From Cognatilysobacter claricitrinus (GTDB lineage Bacteria; Pseudomonadota; Gammaproteobacteria; Xanthomonadales; Xanthomonadaceae): a stretch of 64,000 nt of DNA. Shown one piece after another: positions 51,169 through 60,100 of the stretch. The first letter of the stretch is position 1. Each line of letters starts with the position of its first letter. The notes under the pieces were generated by a model. That model made no database searches. It had not been told where the DNA came from and saw only the letters and a list, made by a program, of their open reading frames with translations. The position numbers and the translations under genes were made by a program. The stretch is taken from positions 62,001 to 126,000 of the forward strand of contig NZ_BAAFZV010000001.1 of NCBI RefSeq assembly GCF_045866565.1. The letters are read 5' to 3'.

Positions 51169-51998
51169 GGCGACAGCGCCTGCTGCGCGGCAGCCGCCCA
51201 GTCACGCCACGGTAGTTGCGGGTCGCCGATCGCGATGAAGTCGCCATTGAGCAGCGTGTCGCGGACGTTGTAGCGCAGCGGCCGGCCACGCGGATCCACG
51301 ACCTCTCCCCCCGCACCTTCAAGGATCGCCTGCCCCGCCGCCGTGTCCCACTCGCAGGTGGGGCCGAAGCGCGGATAGAGATCGAGCCCGCCTTCTGCAA
51401 TGCGGCAGAACTTCAGCGACGAGCCGAGGTTGAGCTGCTCGACATCGCCGCGCGTACGCATTGCGTCGATGAACGCTTCGCTCCGGCCGTCCTTGTGCGA
51501 GCGGCTCGCGGCGACGTGCATCGGCGAGTTCGCAGGTGCGCGGATGCGTACCGGATCATCGTCGCCCTCCAGATGCTCGCGACGGAACGCGCCGTGCTGC
51601 GCGCCGCCGTGCCAGATCGCGCCGGTCACCGGGGCCTGGATGACGCCCCATGTCGCGACGCCGTCTTCCACCAGCGCGATGTTGACGCTGAACTCGCCAT
51701 TGCGCTTGACGAACTCGCGCGTGCCGTCGAGTGGGTCGACGATCCACAGCCGACGCCATTCGCGCCGAACCTCCGCCGCGACCTTGTGCTCCGCCTCTTC
51801 GGACAGCACCGGGATGTCGGGCGTCAGTCGCGCAAGGCCGTCGACGATGCACCGATGCGACGCGAGGTCGGCTTCGGTCAGCGGCGAATGATCGGTTTTG
51901 CTTTCGACATCGAAGTCCGCCTCGTACACCGCGAGGATCGCGCGCGCGGCGTCGACGGCGAGCGCGATTACCGATTCGCGCAGTGATGGATCAATCAC
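51165..51998 (-). CDS. cysQ: 3'(2'),5'-bisphosphate nucleotidase CysQ
   Basis: Inositol-monophosphatase-fold enzyme that removes the 3'-phosphate of PAP(S), a by-product of sulfate assimilation. The 277-residue product has KTDHSPLTEADLASH, the metal-binding VLSEEAEH, the IVDPLDGTREFVKRNGEFSVNIALVE signature and the C-terminal CEWDTAAGQAILEGAGG. The overlaps with mazG (4 bases) and nudE (8 bases) indicate an operon. Confidence 0.95.
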   Translation of the reverse strand: MIDPSLRESVIALAVDAARAILAVYEADFDVESKTDHSPLTEADLASHRCIVDGLARLTPDIPVLSEEAEHKVAAEVRREWRRLWIVDPLDGTREFVKRNGEFSVNIALVEDGVATWGVIQAPVTGAIWHGGAQHGAFRREHLEGDDDPVRIRAPANSPMHVAASRSHKDGRSEAFIDAMRTRGDVEQLNLGSSLKFCRIAEGGLDLYPRFGPTCEWDTAAGQAILEGAGGEVVDPRGRPLRYNVRDTLLNGDFIAIGDPQLPWRDWAAAAQQALSP

Positions 51999-52539
51999 GG
52001 GAACTCCTCAGCCACTCGCGGGCGATGAACAACGCCGCGATGGAGCGGCCTTCGGAAAAATCGTCGCGCAGGATCAGTTCGCCGAGTGCATCCAGCTTCC
52101 ATGGCACGAGGTCGAGCGGCTCGGGTTCGTCGCCCGGCAGGCGCTCCTCGTAGAGGTCGCGCGCGATGACCAGCTGCGTCGCGTGGCTCATGTAGGTGGG
52201 CGCCAGCGACAACTCGCGCAGTCGCAGCAGCGAACGCGCACCGTAGCCGGCCTCCTCCTTCAATTCGCGGTCGGCCGCCTGTTCGGGCGTTTCGCCGGCG
52301 TCGATGCGGCCTTTCACCAGCCCCAGTTCGTAGCGATGGAAACCGGCCGCGTATTCGCGCACAAGCAGCACCGTATCGTCGTCGAGCATCGGCACCACGA
52401 TCACGGCACCGTGGCCGCGTCCGTGCAGGCGCTCGAACTGGCGGCGCTCGCCGTTGCTGAACTCAAGGTCGAGCCGCTCCATGCGGTAGGGGCCGGCGTC
52501 GTGCTCGGTGACGCCGTGGATGGTCGGCAGCGTCTTCAT
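51991..52539 (-). CDS. nudE: ADP compounds hydrolase NudE (Nudix)
   Basis: Nudix hydrolase acting on ADP-ribose, NADH and Ap3A-type molecules in E. coli. The 182-residue product has a complete Nudix box GRIDAGETPEQAADRELKEEAG. Also present are the NudE-typical N-terminus and the C-terminal part PEPLDLVPWKLDALGEL, with DDFSEGRSIAALFIAREWL. Assignment to NudE rather than another ADP-ribose Nudix enzyme follows from the cysQ-nudE neighbourhood, which is conserved. Divergent from bioA with 44 bases between starts. Confidence 0.92.
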   Translation of the reverse strand: MKTLPTIHGVTEHDAGPYRMERLDLEFSNGERRQFERLHGRGHGAVIVVPMLDDDTVLLVREYAAGFHRYELGLVKGRIDAGETPEQAADRELKEEAGYGARSLLRLRELSLAPTYMSHATQLVIARDLYEERLPGDEPEPLDLVPWKLDALGELILRDDFSEGRSIAALFIAREWLRSSRD

Positions 52540-52571
52540 GCGGCCCTCGGCGACAGGCCCGTGCGACGCGG

Positions 52572-52577
52572 GATAAT
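52572..52577 (+). promoter_or_regulatory. -10 box abutting the bioA start (possible leaderless transcript)
   Basis: GATAAT in the context GCGGGATAATGGCGGA ends six bases before the bioA ATG. It is nearly identical to the arrangement before rsmA. A -35-like GCGACA at 52550-52555 (16-base spacer) matches four of six consensus positions. Initiation would fall on or beside the A of ATG. Confidence 0.45.
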
Positions 52578-52583
52578 GGCGGA

Positions 52584-54011
52584 ATGAACAGGCTCGATCA
52601 CGACGCGATCCTAGCAGGGGCAGGCGAAAGCCCGTCCGATTCCTGGCGCCGCCGCGACCTCGACGTCGTCTGGCATCCGTGCACGCAGATGCGCGAGCAC
52701 CCGCACCTGCTGCCGCTGCTGCCGATCGCGCGCGGCGAGCGCGAATGGCTGGTGGGCATGGACGGGCGCCGCTATCTCGACGCGGTGTCGAGCTGGTGGA
52801 CGTGCATCCACGGCCACGCGGAGCCGCGCATCGCCGAGGCGATCAGCACGCAGGCGCGCACGCTCGAGCATGTGATCCTCGCCGGTTGCACGCATGCGCC
52901 CGCAGTGGAGCTGGCCGAACGCCTCGTCGCCATCGCGCCGAAGCAGGCCGGGCGTGCGCCACTCGCCAAGGTGTTCTTCGCCGACAACGGTTCCGCGGGC
53001 GTGGAAGTGGCGCTGAAGATGGCGTTCCACTGGTTCCGCAACGCGGGCGACATGCGACGGACGAAATTCGTCGCGCTGGAGAACAGCTATCACGGCGAGA
53101 CGCTCGGTGCGCTCGCGGTCGGCGACATTCCGCTCTATCGACGCGTGTACGCGCCGCTGCTTGCCGAAGCGCTGTTCGCGCCGTCGCCGGATGCGTTCCT
53201 CGCCGTCGATGGCGAGACTGCGGAGCAACGCGCGCATCGCGCCGCCGATGCACTGGATGCGCTGCTCGCGCAGCATGGCGAGAGCGTGTGCGCGCTCATC
53301 CTTGAACCGCTCGTGCAATGCGCGGGCGGCATGCGGATGCACCACCCCGCCTACCTGCAGCGCGTGCGCGCGATATGCGACGCCTACGGCGTGTTCCTGA
53401 TCGCCGACGAGATCGCTGTCGGCTTCGGTCGCACCGGCACGATGTTCGCGTGCGAGCAGGCGGGCATCGCGCCGGACCTGCTTTGCCTGTCCAAAGGTCT
53501 GACCGGCGGATCGCTGCCGCTGGCGGCCGTGCTGGCCACGCAGCGCATCTACGACGGCTTCCTCGACGACTCGCGCGACCGGGCGTTCCTGCATTCGCAC
53601 AGCTACACCGGAAATCCGCTCGGATGCGCCGCGGCGCTGGCGTCACTCGCCATCTTCGACAGCGACGACGTCATCGCGCGCAACGTGGGGACATCCCGAA
53701 AGATGGCCGACCGCGCCGCGCCGTTCCGCACGCATCCGAACGTGGTGGACGTGCGACAGACCGGCATGATCGTCGCGATTGAACTCGCTCCCGACCGCGA
53801 TGCCGCGGATGGCACGGCGGTCGAAATCGCCGGTCGCCGTGGCCTGCGCGCCTACCGTGAGGCGATCGCGCGCGGCGTGCTGCTGCGACCGCTCGGCGAC
53901 GTCCTCTACTGGTTACCGCCCTACTGCGTGGCGGATGACGCACTCGACCTGCTGGCCGACACCACGCGCCGTGCGATCGACGCCGCGTTCGGAGGCCCGA
54001 CATGCGCGTGA
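52584..54011 (+). CDS. bioA: Adenosylmethionine-8-amino-7-oxononanoate aminotransferase BioA
   Basis: PLP enzyme converting KAPA to DAPA in biotin synthesis, with SAM as amino donor. The 475-residue product has VWHPCTQMREH and SSWWTCIHGH (substrate site), the NSYHGETLGAL loop, LILEPLVQCAGGMRMH, the cofactor Asp in IADEIAVGFGRTG and the Schiff-base lysine K304 in CLSKGLTGG. Some 45 residues longer than E. coli BioA, mostly at the N-terminus and in a mid-protein segment around residues 205-235. Overlaps rsmE by 10 bases. Confidence 0.95.
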   Translation: MNRLDHDAILAGAGESPSDSWRRRDLDVVWHPCTQMREHPHLLPLLPIARGEREWLVGMDGRRYLDAVSSWWTCIHGHAEPRIAEAISTQARTLEHVILAGCTHAPAVELAERLVAIAPKQAGRAPLAKVFFADNGSAGVEVALKMAFHWFRNAGDMRRTKFVALENSYHGETLGALAVGDIPLYRRVYAPLLAEALFAPSPDAFLAVDGETAEQRAHRAADALDALLAQHGESVCALILEPLVQCAGGMRMHHPAYLQRVRAICDAYGVFLIADEIAVGFGRTGTMFACEQAGIAPDLLCLSKGLTGGSLPLAAVLATQRIYDGFLDDSRDRAFLHSHSYTGNPLGCAAALASLAIFDSDDVIARNVGTSRKMADRAAPFRTHPNVVDVRQTGMIVAIELAPDRDAADGTAVEIAGRRGLRAYREAIARGVLLRPLGDVLYWLPPYCVADDALDLLADTTRRAIDAAFGGPTCA

Positions 54012-54739
54012 CCCGAGTGCATGTCGCGCAGCCGCTCGCCACCGGTGCCGAGATCGTGCTGCCCGAGGGGCCCGCGGCGCACCTGACGCGCGTGCTGCGG
54101 CTCGGTGTCGGCGACGCCTGCGTCGTCTTCAACGGCGACGGAAACGACTACGCCGCAACGTTGACCGTCGTGGGCAAGCGCGAAGCGCGGCTACGTATCG
54201 AGGACGCCGCGCGCGTCGATCGCGAGTCGCCGTTGCGCATCACGCTGCTGCAGGGCGTGGCGAAGGGCGAAAAGATGGACCTGATCCTGCAGAAGGCGAC
54301 CGAGCTCGGTGTCGCGTCGATCGTGCCCGTGTGGTCGCAGCGCAGCGACGTGAAGCTCGACGGCGATCGCGCGGCGAAGCGACTCGACCACTGGCGCAAC
54401 GTCGTTGCGTCGGCATGCGAGCAGTGCTGGCGCGCGACCGTGCCGGACGTCGCCGCGCCGGTGACACTGGCGGCCGCGCTTGCCTCGCTGGAGCCGCATG
54501 CGATGCGGTTGCTGCTCGATCCCGAAGGCATGCATTCACTGCGCACCATGTCGCTCGACGACACGGCGTCGATCTGCATCGCGGTGGGCCCGGAGGGCGG
54601 ATGGTCGCCGCTCGATCGCGAGCAGCTGCAGTCGGCCGGGTTCGATGGCCTCCGCCTGGGACCGCGCATCCTGCGTACGGAAACCGCGGGGCTCGCCGCC
54701 ATCGCGGCCCTGCAGGCGCGTTTCGGCGACCTCGTCTAG
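54002..54739 (+). CDS. rsmE: 16S rRNA (uracil-1498-N3) methyltransferase RsmE
   Basis: SPOUT-class methyltransferase for U1498 of 16S rRNA. The 245-residue product has an N-terminal PUA-like domain (HLTRVLRLGVGDACVVFNGDG) and a knotted C-terminal domain: GEKMDLILQKATELGV, then AVGPEGGWSPLDRE and LGPRILRTETAGLAAIAAL, the SAM-binding knot. The start codon lies 10 bases inside bioA. A strong hairpin follows the gene. Confidence 0.96.
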   Translation: MRVTRVHVAQPLATGAEIVLPEGPAAHLTRVLRLGVGDACVVFNGDGNDYAATLTVVGKREARLRIEDAARVDRESPLRITLLQGVAKGEKMDLILQKATELGVASIVPVWSQRSDVKLDGDRAAKRLDHWRNVVASACEQCWRATVPDVAAPVTLAAALASLEPHAMRLLLDPEGMHSLRTMSLDDTASICIAVGPEGGWSPLDREQLQSAGFDGLRLGPRILRTETAGLAAIAALQARFGDLV

Positions 54740-54756
54740 CGCGGGCACCGCAAACA

Positions 54757-54783
54757 GAAAGGCCGCCCTCGGGGCGGCCTTTC
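54757..54783. terminator. Bidirectional intrinsic terminator between rsmE and the CheW-like gene
   Basis: A 12-bp stem GAAAGGCCGCCC / GGGCGGCCTTTC with a 3-base loop sits between convergent genes, 17 bases after rsmE and 23 bases from the CheW-like stop. The AAA/TTT ends of the stem help supply a T-tract in both directions. Confidence 0.75.
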
Positions 54784-54806
54784 GCGTCACCGACACGGCG
54801 TGCGGA

Positions 54807-55541
54807 TCATGCCGCCTCGCGAACCTCGCGCAGGCGCTGCTCGATCTGCAGGAGGTCCGGCAGCAGCGCCGGCTCGTCGTTGAGGCGCACCAGCGCCTGC
54901 ACGCCCGACGGCAGCTCGCCCTCGTTCGATTCGATGGTGAGCGCGGTGCGCGACACCGTGACCAGGCGCGGGAAGCCCTGCGTCACGATCGCGAAGAACG
55001 GAATGCGGCGATCGCCGCCCAGCGCCTTCAGCACGATGACCTTGGTGCCGAGGCCGGGCTTGTCTTCGCCGATGCCGGCAAGGCGCGAGAACGCGATCAG
55101 CGGAATCTGCCAACCGCGCCAACGGAAGCGCCCCAGCAGCCAGTCCGCGCCGGTCGCCTCGCCTTCCGGCTCCGCGTACGACAGCACCTCCGCGATCGTC
55201 GCGTTCGGCAGCAGCAAACGGCCGCCGGCCACCTGGATCAGCACGCCGCGGATGTCACTCGATTCCTGCATCCAGCTGGGCTGCGACGCAGGCATCGCCG
55301 TCGGCGTGTACGGCGCGGGCTCCGCGTCGTCATCGTCGGGTTCGATGCGGCCCATCGCCACCGCCTGCGACAGCACGACGTCGAGCGTGGGGTCGGCGTC
55401 CGCCATTGGCGAATCGACCTCGTCGGCGTCGTCTACCTCATCGGCGTGCGCTTCGGTCGCGGATCGTTGCCCCGTCGGGGCTACGGCGACCGGCCCGCGT
55501 GGCGGGTAGGGATTGCGGTTGCGGTTCTTTTTCTTGGACAC
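54807..55541 (-). CDS. CheW-like domain protein of the pilus chemosensory operon (ChpC-like)
   Basis: Likely coupling protein between PilJ-type receptors and ChpA. The 244-residue product has an acidic, disordered N-terminal third (about 1-90, rich in Asp/Glu/Pro) and a C-terminal CheW-like domain. The latter includes IRGVLIQVAGGRLLLPNATIAEVL, LLGRFRWRGWQIPLIAF and ALVRLNDEPALLPDL. The start chosen is GTG at 55541 because GAGAGG lies eight bases upstream; the frame is open to a TTG at 55565. Last gene of the pilJ-chpA-cheB-cheW group. ChpC is a positional analogy to Pseudomonas. Confidence 0.87.
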   Translation of the reverse strand: MSKKKNRNRNPYPPRGPVAVAPTGQRSATEAHADEVDDADEVDSPMADADPTLDVVLSQAVAMGRIEPDDDDAEPAPYTPTAMPASQPSWMQESSDIRGVLIQVAGGRLLLPNATIAEVLSYAEPEGEATGADWLLGRFRWRGWQIPLIAFSRLAGIGEDKPGLGTKVIVLKALGGDRRIPFFAIVTQGFPRLVTVSRTALTIESNEGELPSGVQALVRLNDEPALLPDLLQIEQRLREVREAA

Positions 55542-55552
55542 GACGGGACCTC

Positions 55553-57115
55553 TCAGCGGCTCCAACGGCCGGCGAGTTGTGCAGCGAGTTCGGAAGGCGG
55601 CGCGCTGTGCGCACCACGCGCCGCGACCGCAGAGGCCGCAGCGGCGTCGTAGCAGCCGTCGGTGGATTGGGCGCCGACGAAGGCGCCGTCGGCAATGCGC
55701 GACGCGATCACGTCGGCGAGTGAAGCGTCGGCGCCACTCAGCACGATCACGGCGCTCTCGGCGGCCGGCAGGCTAGCGACCAGATGATCGGCGGCTCCTG
55801 CGCGGAACGCCGAGCCATTGTCGTCGAGGCCGACATCGTCGCCGAGCACATAGACATTGCCAGCCTTCATGGCGTCACCGGGGATGGCGAGCGCGACGGG
55901 CAGTGCGGACGCACGTTGCAATTGCGCGACCAGCTTGTCGTAGCGACCACCGTCGAGGCGCTGGCGCAGCAACACCGGACGCGGAAAGCGAGCCGGCAAT
56001 GCGCCCAGCAGCTGGCGAACCGCGTCAGGGCCGCCAATGCCGGCGAGCACGAGCACCGCACCCGCCACATCCGCCAAGACGGGCGCAGCGACGTCGGCCG
56101 CCGGCTTCGTATCGTCCACCAGCTCCAGCGAAGCGATACGGCGTTCGAGTTCGCCGATGTCATGCGTGCGCACCGCTGCGTTCGACATGGCAGGCGACGC
56201 AGCCGCCGGTGTCACATCGTCCGCAAGGCTGAGCTCACCAAAGCCCATCGAGGGCAGCGGCGGCGGGACGATCGGCGCAGGCGCCACGTCGTCGAACGAC
56301 ACGTCCTCCACCGCAACGAAATCATCGACAAGCTCGCCCTGCCATTCGACGTCCGGCAGCGCCGGCATGTCGGGCAGCGGCGTATCGGGCAGCTCGGCGT
56401 CGAGTTCCGCGAGCAGCGGATCGAAATCGCTCGCGCTGAAATCGGGGCCCGTCACCGGCGGCAGGCCGTCGAAACCGCTGGCGTCGAATGCGCCGTCCAG
56501 TTCGATACCGGCCGATTCCGACACCGGCATGTCGATCGCGGCCGGCTCGAATTCCAGGCCGTGGACCGAAAGCACGTAGTCCTCGACACCCGCGTCCGCA
56601 GCTTCACCGTGCGGGGGATCGAACACGGAGAAATCCTCGCCGCCGGTCGCGCCTTCCGGCAACGACACCTGCGCCGCGGGCGGGAATTCGGGCTCGTCGG
56701 TTGAAATCAGTTCTTCGAGCTGCACCGACAGCGGATCGATCGCCGGCACGATGTCGGCGCCCGCGACCGGCGGCAGCACGTTCTCGCGATGATGCAGCTT
56801 GGCCGCCAGGTGACGGCGCCAGCGCGCGGCCTCCCAGCCATCGCGTGCGGCGGCTACGTCGGCCTCCTCGAACATCACTTCGATGGCCGGGTCGCCGAGC
56901 ATGCTGTCGAAACGATCGAGCGCTGCTTCGCTGATCGGGTCGAGCACGATCATCAATACATCGGGCGACGCGCCGCGGATCGCATCCGGCGACGACGAGC
57001 CCGGATCCTCTTCGGCAACGATGTCCGCACCGATCTCCAGCAGTGCACCGCGCACGCTGTCACGCGCCGCGCCGGGCCGCGCGAGGAGTGCGACGCGCCG
57101 GCTGGTGTCACTCAT
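55553..57115 (-). CDS. CheB-like protein with degenerate methylesterase domain
   Basis: Occupies the place of the pilus chemotaxis methylesterase ChpB/CheB. The 520-residue product has a receiver-like N-terminal domain without a clear phospho-acceptor pocket (about 5-110), an acidic low-complexity linker (about 120-310) and a CheB-fold C-terminal domain (about 352-500). Aligned by eye with E. coli CheB, the catalytic Ser falls at G359 (LAGIGGP), His at R386 (RQRL) and Asp at S465. All three are lost while the GGP...LLGALPARFPRPVLL scaffold remains. Start ATG at 57115, overlapping chpA by eight bases; ATG at 57121 is possible. Confidence 0.85.
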   Translation of the reverse strand: MSDTSRRVALLARPGAARDSVRGALLEIGADIVAEEDPGSSSPDAIRGASPDVLMIVLDPISEAALDRFDSMLGDPAIEVMFEEADVAAARDGWEAARWRRHLAAKLHHRENVLPPVAGADIVPAIDPLSVQLEELISTDEPEFPPAAQVSLPEGATGGEDFSVFDPPHGEAADAGVEDYVLSVHGLEFEPAAIDMPVSESAGIELDGAFDASGFDGLPPVTGPDFSASDFDPLLAELDAELPDTPLPDMPALPDVEWQGELVDDFVAVEDVSFDDVAPAPIVPPPLPSMGFGELSLADDVTPAAASPAMSNAAVRTHDIGELERRIASLELVDDTKPAADVAAPVLADVAGAVLVLAGIGGPDAVRQLLGALPARFPRPVLLRQRLDGGRYDKLVAQLQRASALPVALAIPGDAMKAGNVYVLGDDVGLDDNGSAFRAGAADHLVASLPAAESAVIVLSGADASLADVIASRIADGAFVGAQSTDGCYDAAAASAVAARGAHSAPPSELAAQLAGRWSR

Positions 57116-60100
57116 GCGCATGCACCTGCTCGAGCAACTCGTTGACGTTGCGCATCAGCTCGGGCTCCTGGTACGGCTTGCCGAGATAACGGTTGACGCC
57201 GAGTTCGAACGCGCGCTGGCGATGCTTCTCGCCGGTACGCGAGGTGATCATGATGATCGGTACGTCGCGCAGTCGCGATTCGCCCTTCATCGCGCCGGCG
57301 AGCTCGTAACCATCCATGCGCGGCATTTCGATGTCGAGCAGCATCAGGTCGGGCACGCGCTCGGCCATGCGCTCCAGCGCATCGATGCCGTCCTTCGCCG
57401 TGACCACTTCGTAGCCGTGGCGTTCGAGCACGCGACCGGTGACCTTGCGCATCGTGACCGAGTCGTCGACCACCATGACCAGCGGCACCACGCGCTTCTC
57501 GACCTGCACCACCACCGGCTGGAAGTCGCGCGGCAGTGTTGCCTGGCGACGCACCAGCGGTGCGACGTCGAGGATCACGACGACGCGACCGTCGCCCATG
57601 ATCGTCGCGCCGAAGATGCCCGGCACCGACGCGACCTGCGGACCGACCGGCTTGACCACGATTTCGCGGTTGCCGATGACCTGGTCGACGGTGACCGCGG
57701 CGCGGAGTTCACCGGCGCGGATCAGCAGCAGCGGCACCTGCAGCAGGCCTTCGGCCTTCGCCGGCGTGCCGCCGAGCAGGCGACCGAGGTCGTGCACGGC
57801 GTAGTCCTCACCGCCGTAGCGGTAGGTGCCACCGTCCTCGCTCTCCATCGACTTGGCGAGTTCTTCGCGCGAGATGCGGCCGACGCCGCGCACCGATGCG
57901 ATCGGCACCGCGAAGGCGGTCTCGCCGATGCGCACGAAGACGGCCTGCGTGACCGCGAGCGTCTGCGGCAGGCGCAGGGTGAACGTCGTGCCCGAACCCT
58001 TCGTGGTGCGGATGTCGATCGTGCCGCCGAGCTGGCGCACTTCCGACGCGACCACGTCCATGCCGACGCCGCGACCGGCGAGGCGGCTGACTTCATCGGC
58101 CGTCGAGAAGCCCGGCTCGAAGATCAGCATGTCGAGGTCGGACTCGGCCAGCGCCACGTCGCTGCGGATCAGCCCGCGTTCGACACCGCGACGGCGGATC
58201 GCCTCGCGATCCAGGCCGCGGCCGTCGTCGCCGACTTCCAGCACGACTTCCGACCCTTCGCGGCGCACCGCGATGCGGATCGTGCCTTCTTCGGTCTTGC
58301 CGGACGCGACGCGCTTTTCAGGCGATTCGAGGCCATGCGCGACCGCGTTGCGGAGCATGTGCTCCAGCGGCGCCGTCATGCGCTCGAGCACGTTGCGATC
58401 GAGTTCGCCCTGCGTGCCTTCGAGCTTGAGCAGTACGTGCTTGCCGGTTTCGCCGGACGCCTGGCGGACGACGCGACGCAGGCGCGGCAGCAGGCCGTCG
58501 AACGGCACCATGCGCGTGCGCATGAGGCCTTCCTGCAATTCCGACGATACGCGCGACTGCTGCAGGAGCAGCGTGTCGTACTGACGCGTGAGGTCGTCGA
58601 ACGTCGCCTGCAGCGAGGTCTGGTCGGCCGCGGACTCGGAAAGCGCGCGGGTCAGCTGCTGCAGCGTGGAGAAGCGGTCGAGCTCCAGCGGATCGAACGT
58701 CGCCTCGCTCGTGTCCTCGCGCTTGTAGCGCGCGACGATCTGCGCTTCCGTCTCGATTTCGAGACGACGCAACTGGTCGCGCATACGCGTGTTGGTCGCT
58801 TCCATTTCCGCGATGGCGGAACGGAACGCGCCGAGCTGCTGTTCGAGGCGGGCGCGATAGATCGCGACCTCACCGGCGTAGTTGACGAGCCGGTCGAGCA
58901 GGTCGGCGCGGATGCGCACCTGTTCCTGCGGCGCGCGAACCGCGATGTCGTCGTCGTCGGCGATATGCGACTGGTCGCCGATCGGTGCCGACAGCGGCTT
59001 GAGGTCGGCAACCGGCGCCGGCACGGCGGGCGTCGAACGCTGCGGCTCGGCGGCCTGCGCCGGCATCGGCATGCGTTCGCCGCGTGCACGTGCTTCGAAC
59101 TGCGCGATCAGCGCGAGCGGCATGCCAATCGCGCGGTGCTCGCCGACGCGGGTAACCATCGCGTGCAGTCGGTCGAAGCCGCGTTCGAGCAGCGACACGC
59201 CGTCGCGACCGAGGTCGCTGCGGTGGTCGACGACTGCTTCGAGCAGCGACTCCATGACGTGCCCGAGTTCGCCCACGGCCATGATGCCGGCCATGCGAGC
59301 GCCACCCTTGAGCGTGTGCAGGTCGCGCTGCAGGCCGACCAGCGTTTCGCGCTCATCCGGCTGCTGGCGCAGCTGCGCGAGCAGGCCGTCGGAGTGGTCG
59401 AGAAGATCCGCGCCTTCCTCGACGAAGATGTCGACGAGTTCGGAATCGAGGCCGGTGAGGTCGAGCGCGCTGTCCGGATCGGCTTCGTCGGCGACGCTCG
59501 ACGGCATCGCGCCACCGCTTTCCACCGCCGCAGTTGCCGCGGCGATCGCCACGCGCACCTGTTCGGCCATGCGTTGCTCGGCGGCCATGCGCTCCAGGCG
59601 CTCGGCTTCCGCACGCTGCGCCTCGAGGCGAGCCTGCTCGTGCTCGATCGCGTCAAGGCGTTCGCGCTCGATGCGCTCGGCTTCGGCATGTTCCGCTTCG
59701 ATGCGTTCGCGTTCGGCGCGTTCGGCGGCGAGGCGTTCTTCTTCGACGCGACGCGCTTCGGCCTGTTCGGCGGCGACGCGTTCGGCTTCGATACGTGCGG
59801 CTTCGTCCGCTGCAGCGCGCTCGGCTTCCACGCGCGCCGCCTCTTCGGCCGCGAGACGGTCCGCTTCGGCGTTTTCCGCTGCGATGCGTTCCTGCTCGAG
59901 ACAGTCGGCCTCGGCCTGTTCCGCCGCAATGCGCTCGGTTTCGGCCTGTTCCGCTGCAACGCGCTCGGCTTCGGCGCGCGCGGCCTCTTCGGCTGCAACA
60001 CGCTCCGCTTCGGCGTGTTCGGCGGCAAGGCGTTCGGCCTCCGCATGTTCCGCGGCGATGCGTTCCTGCTCAAGGCGCTCGGCTTCTGCCTGTTCCGCGG

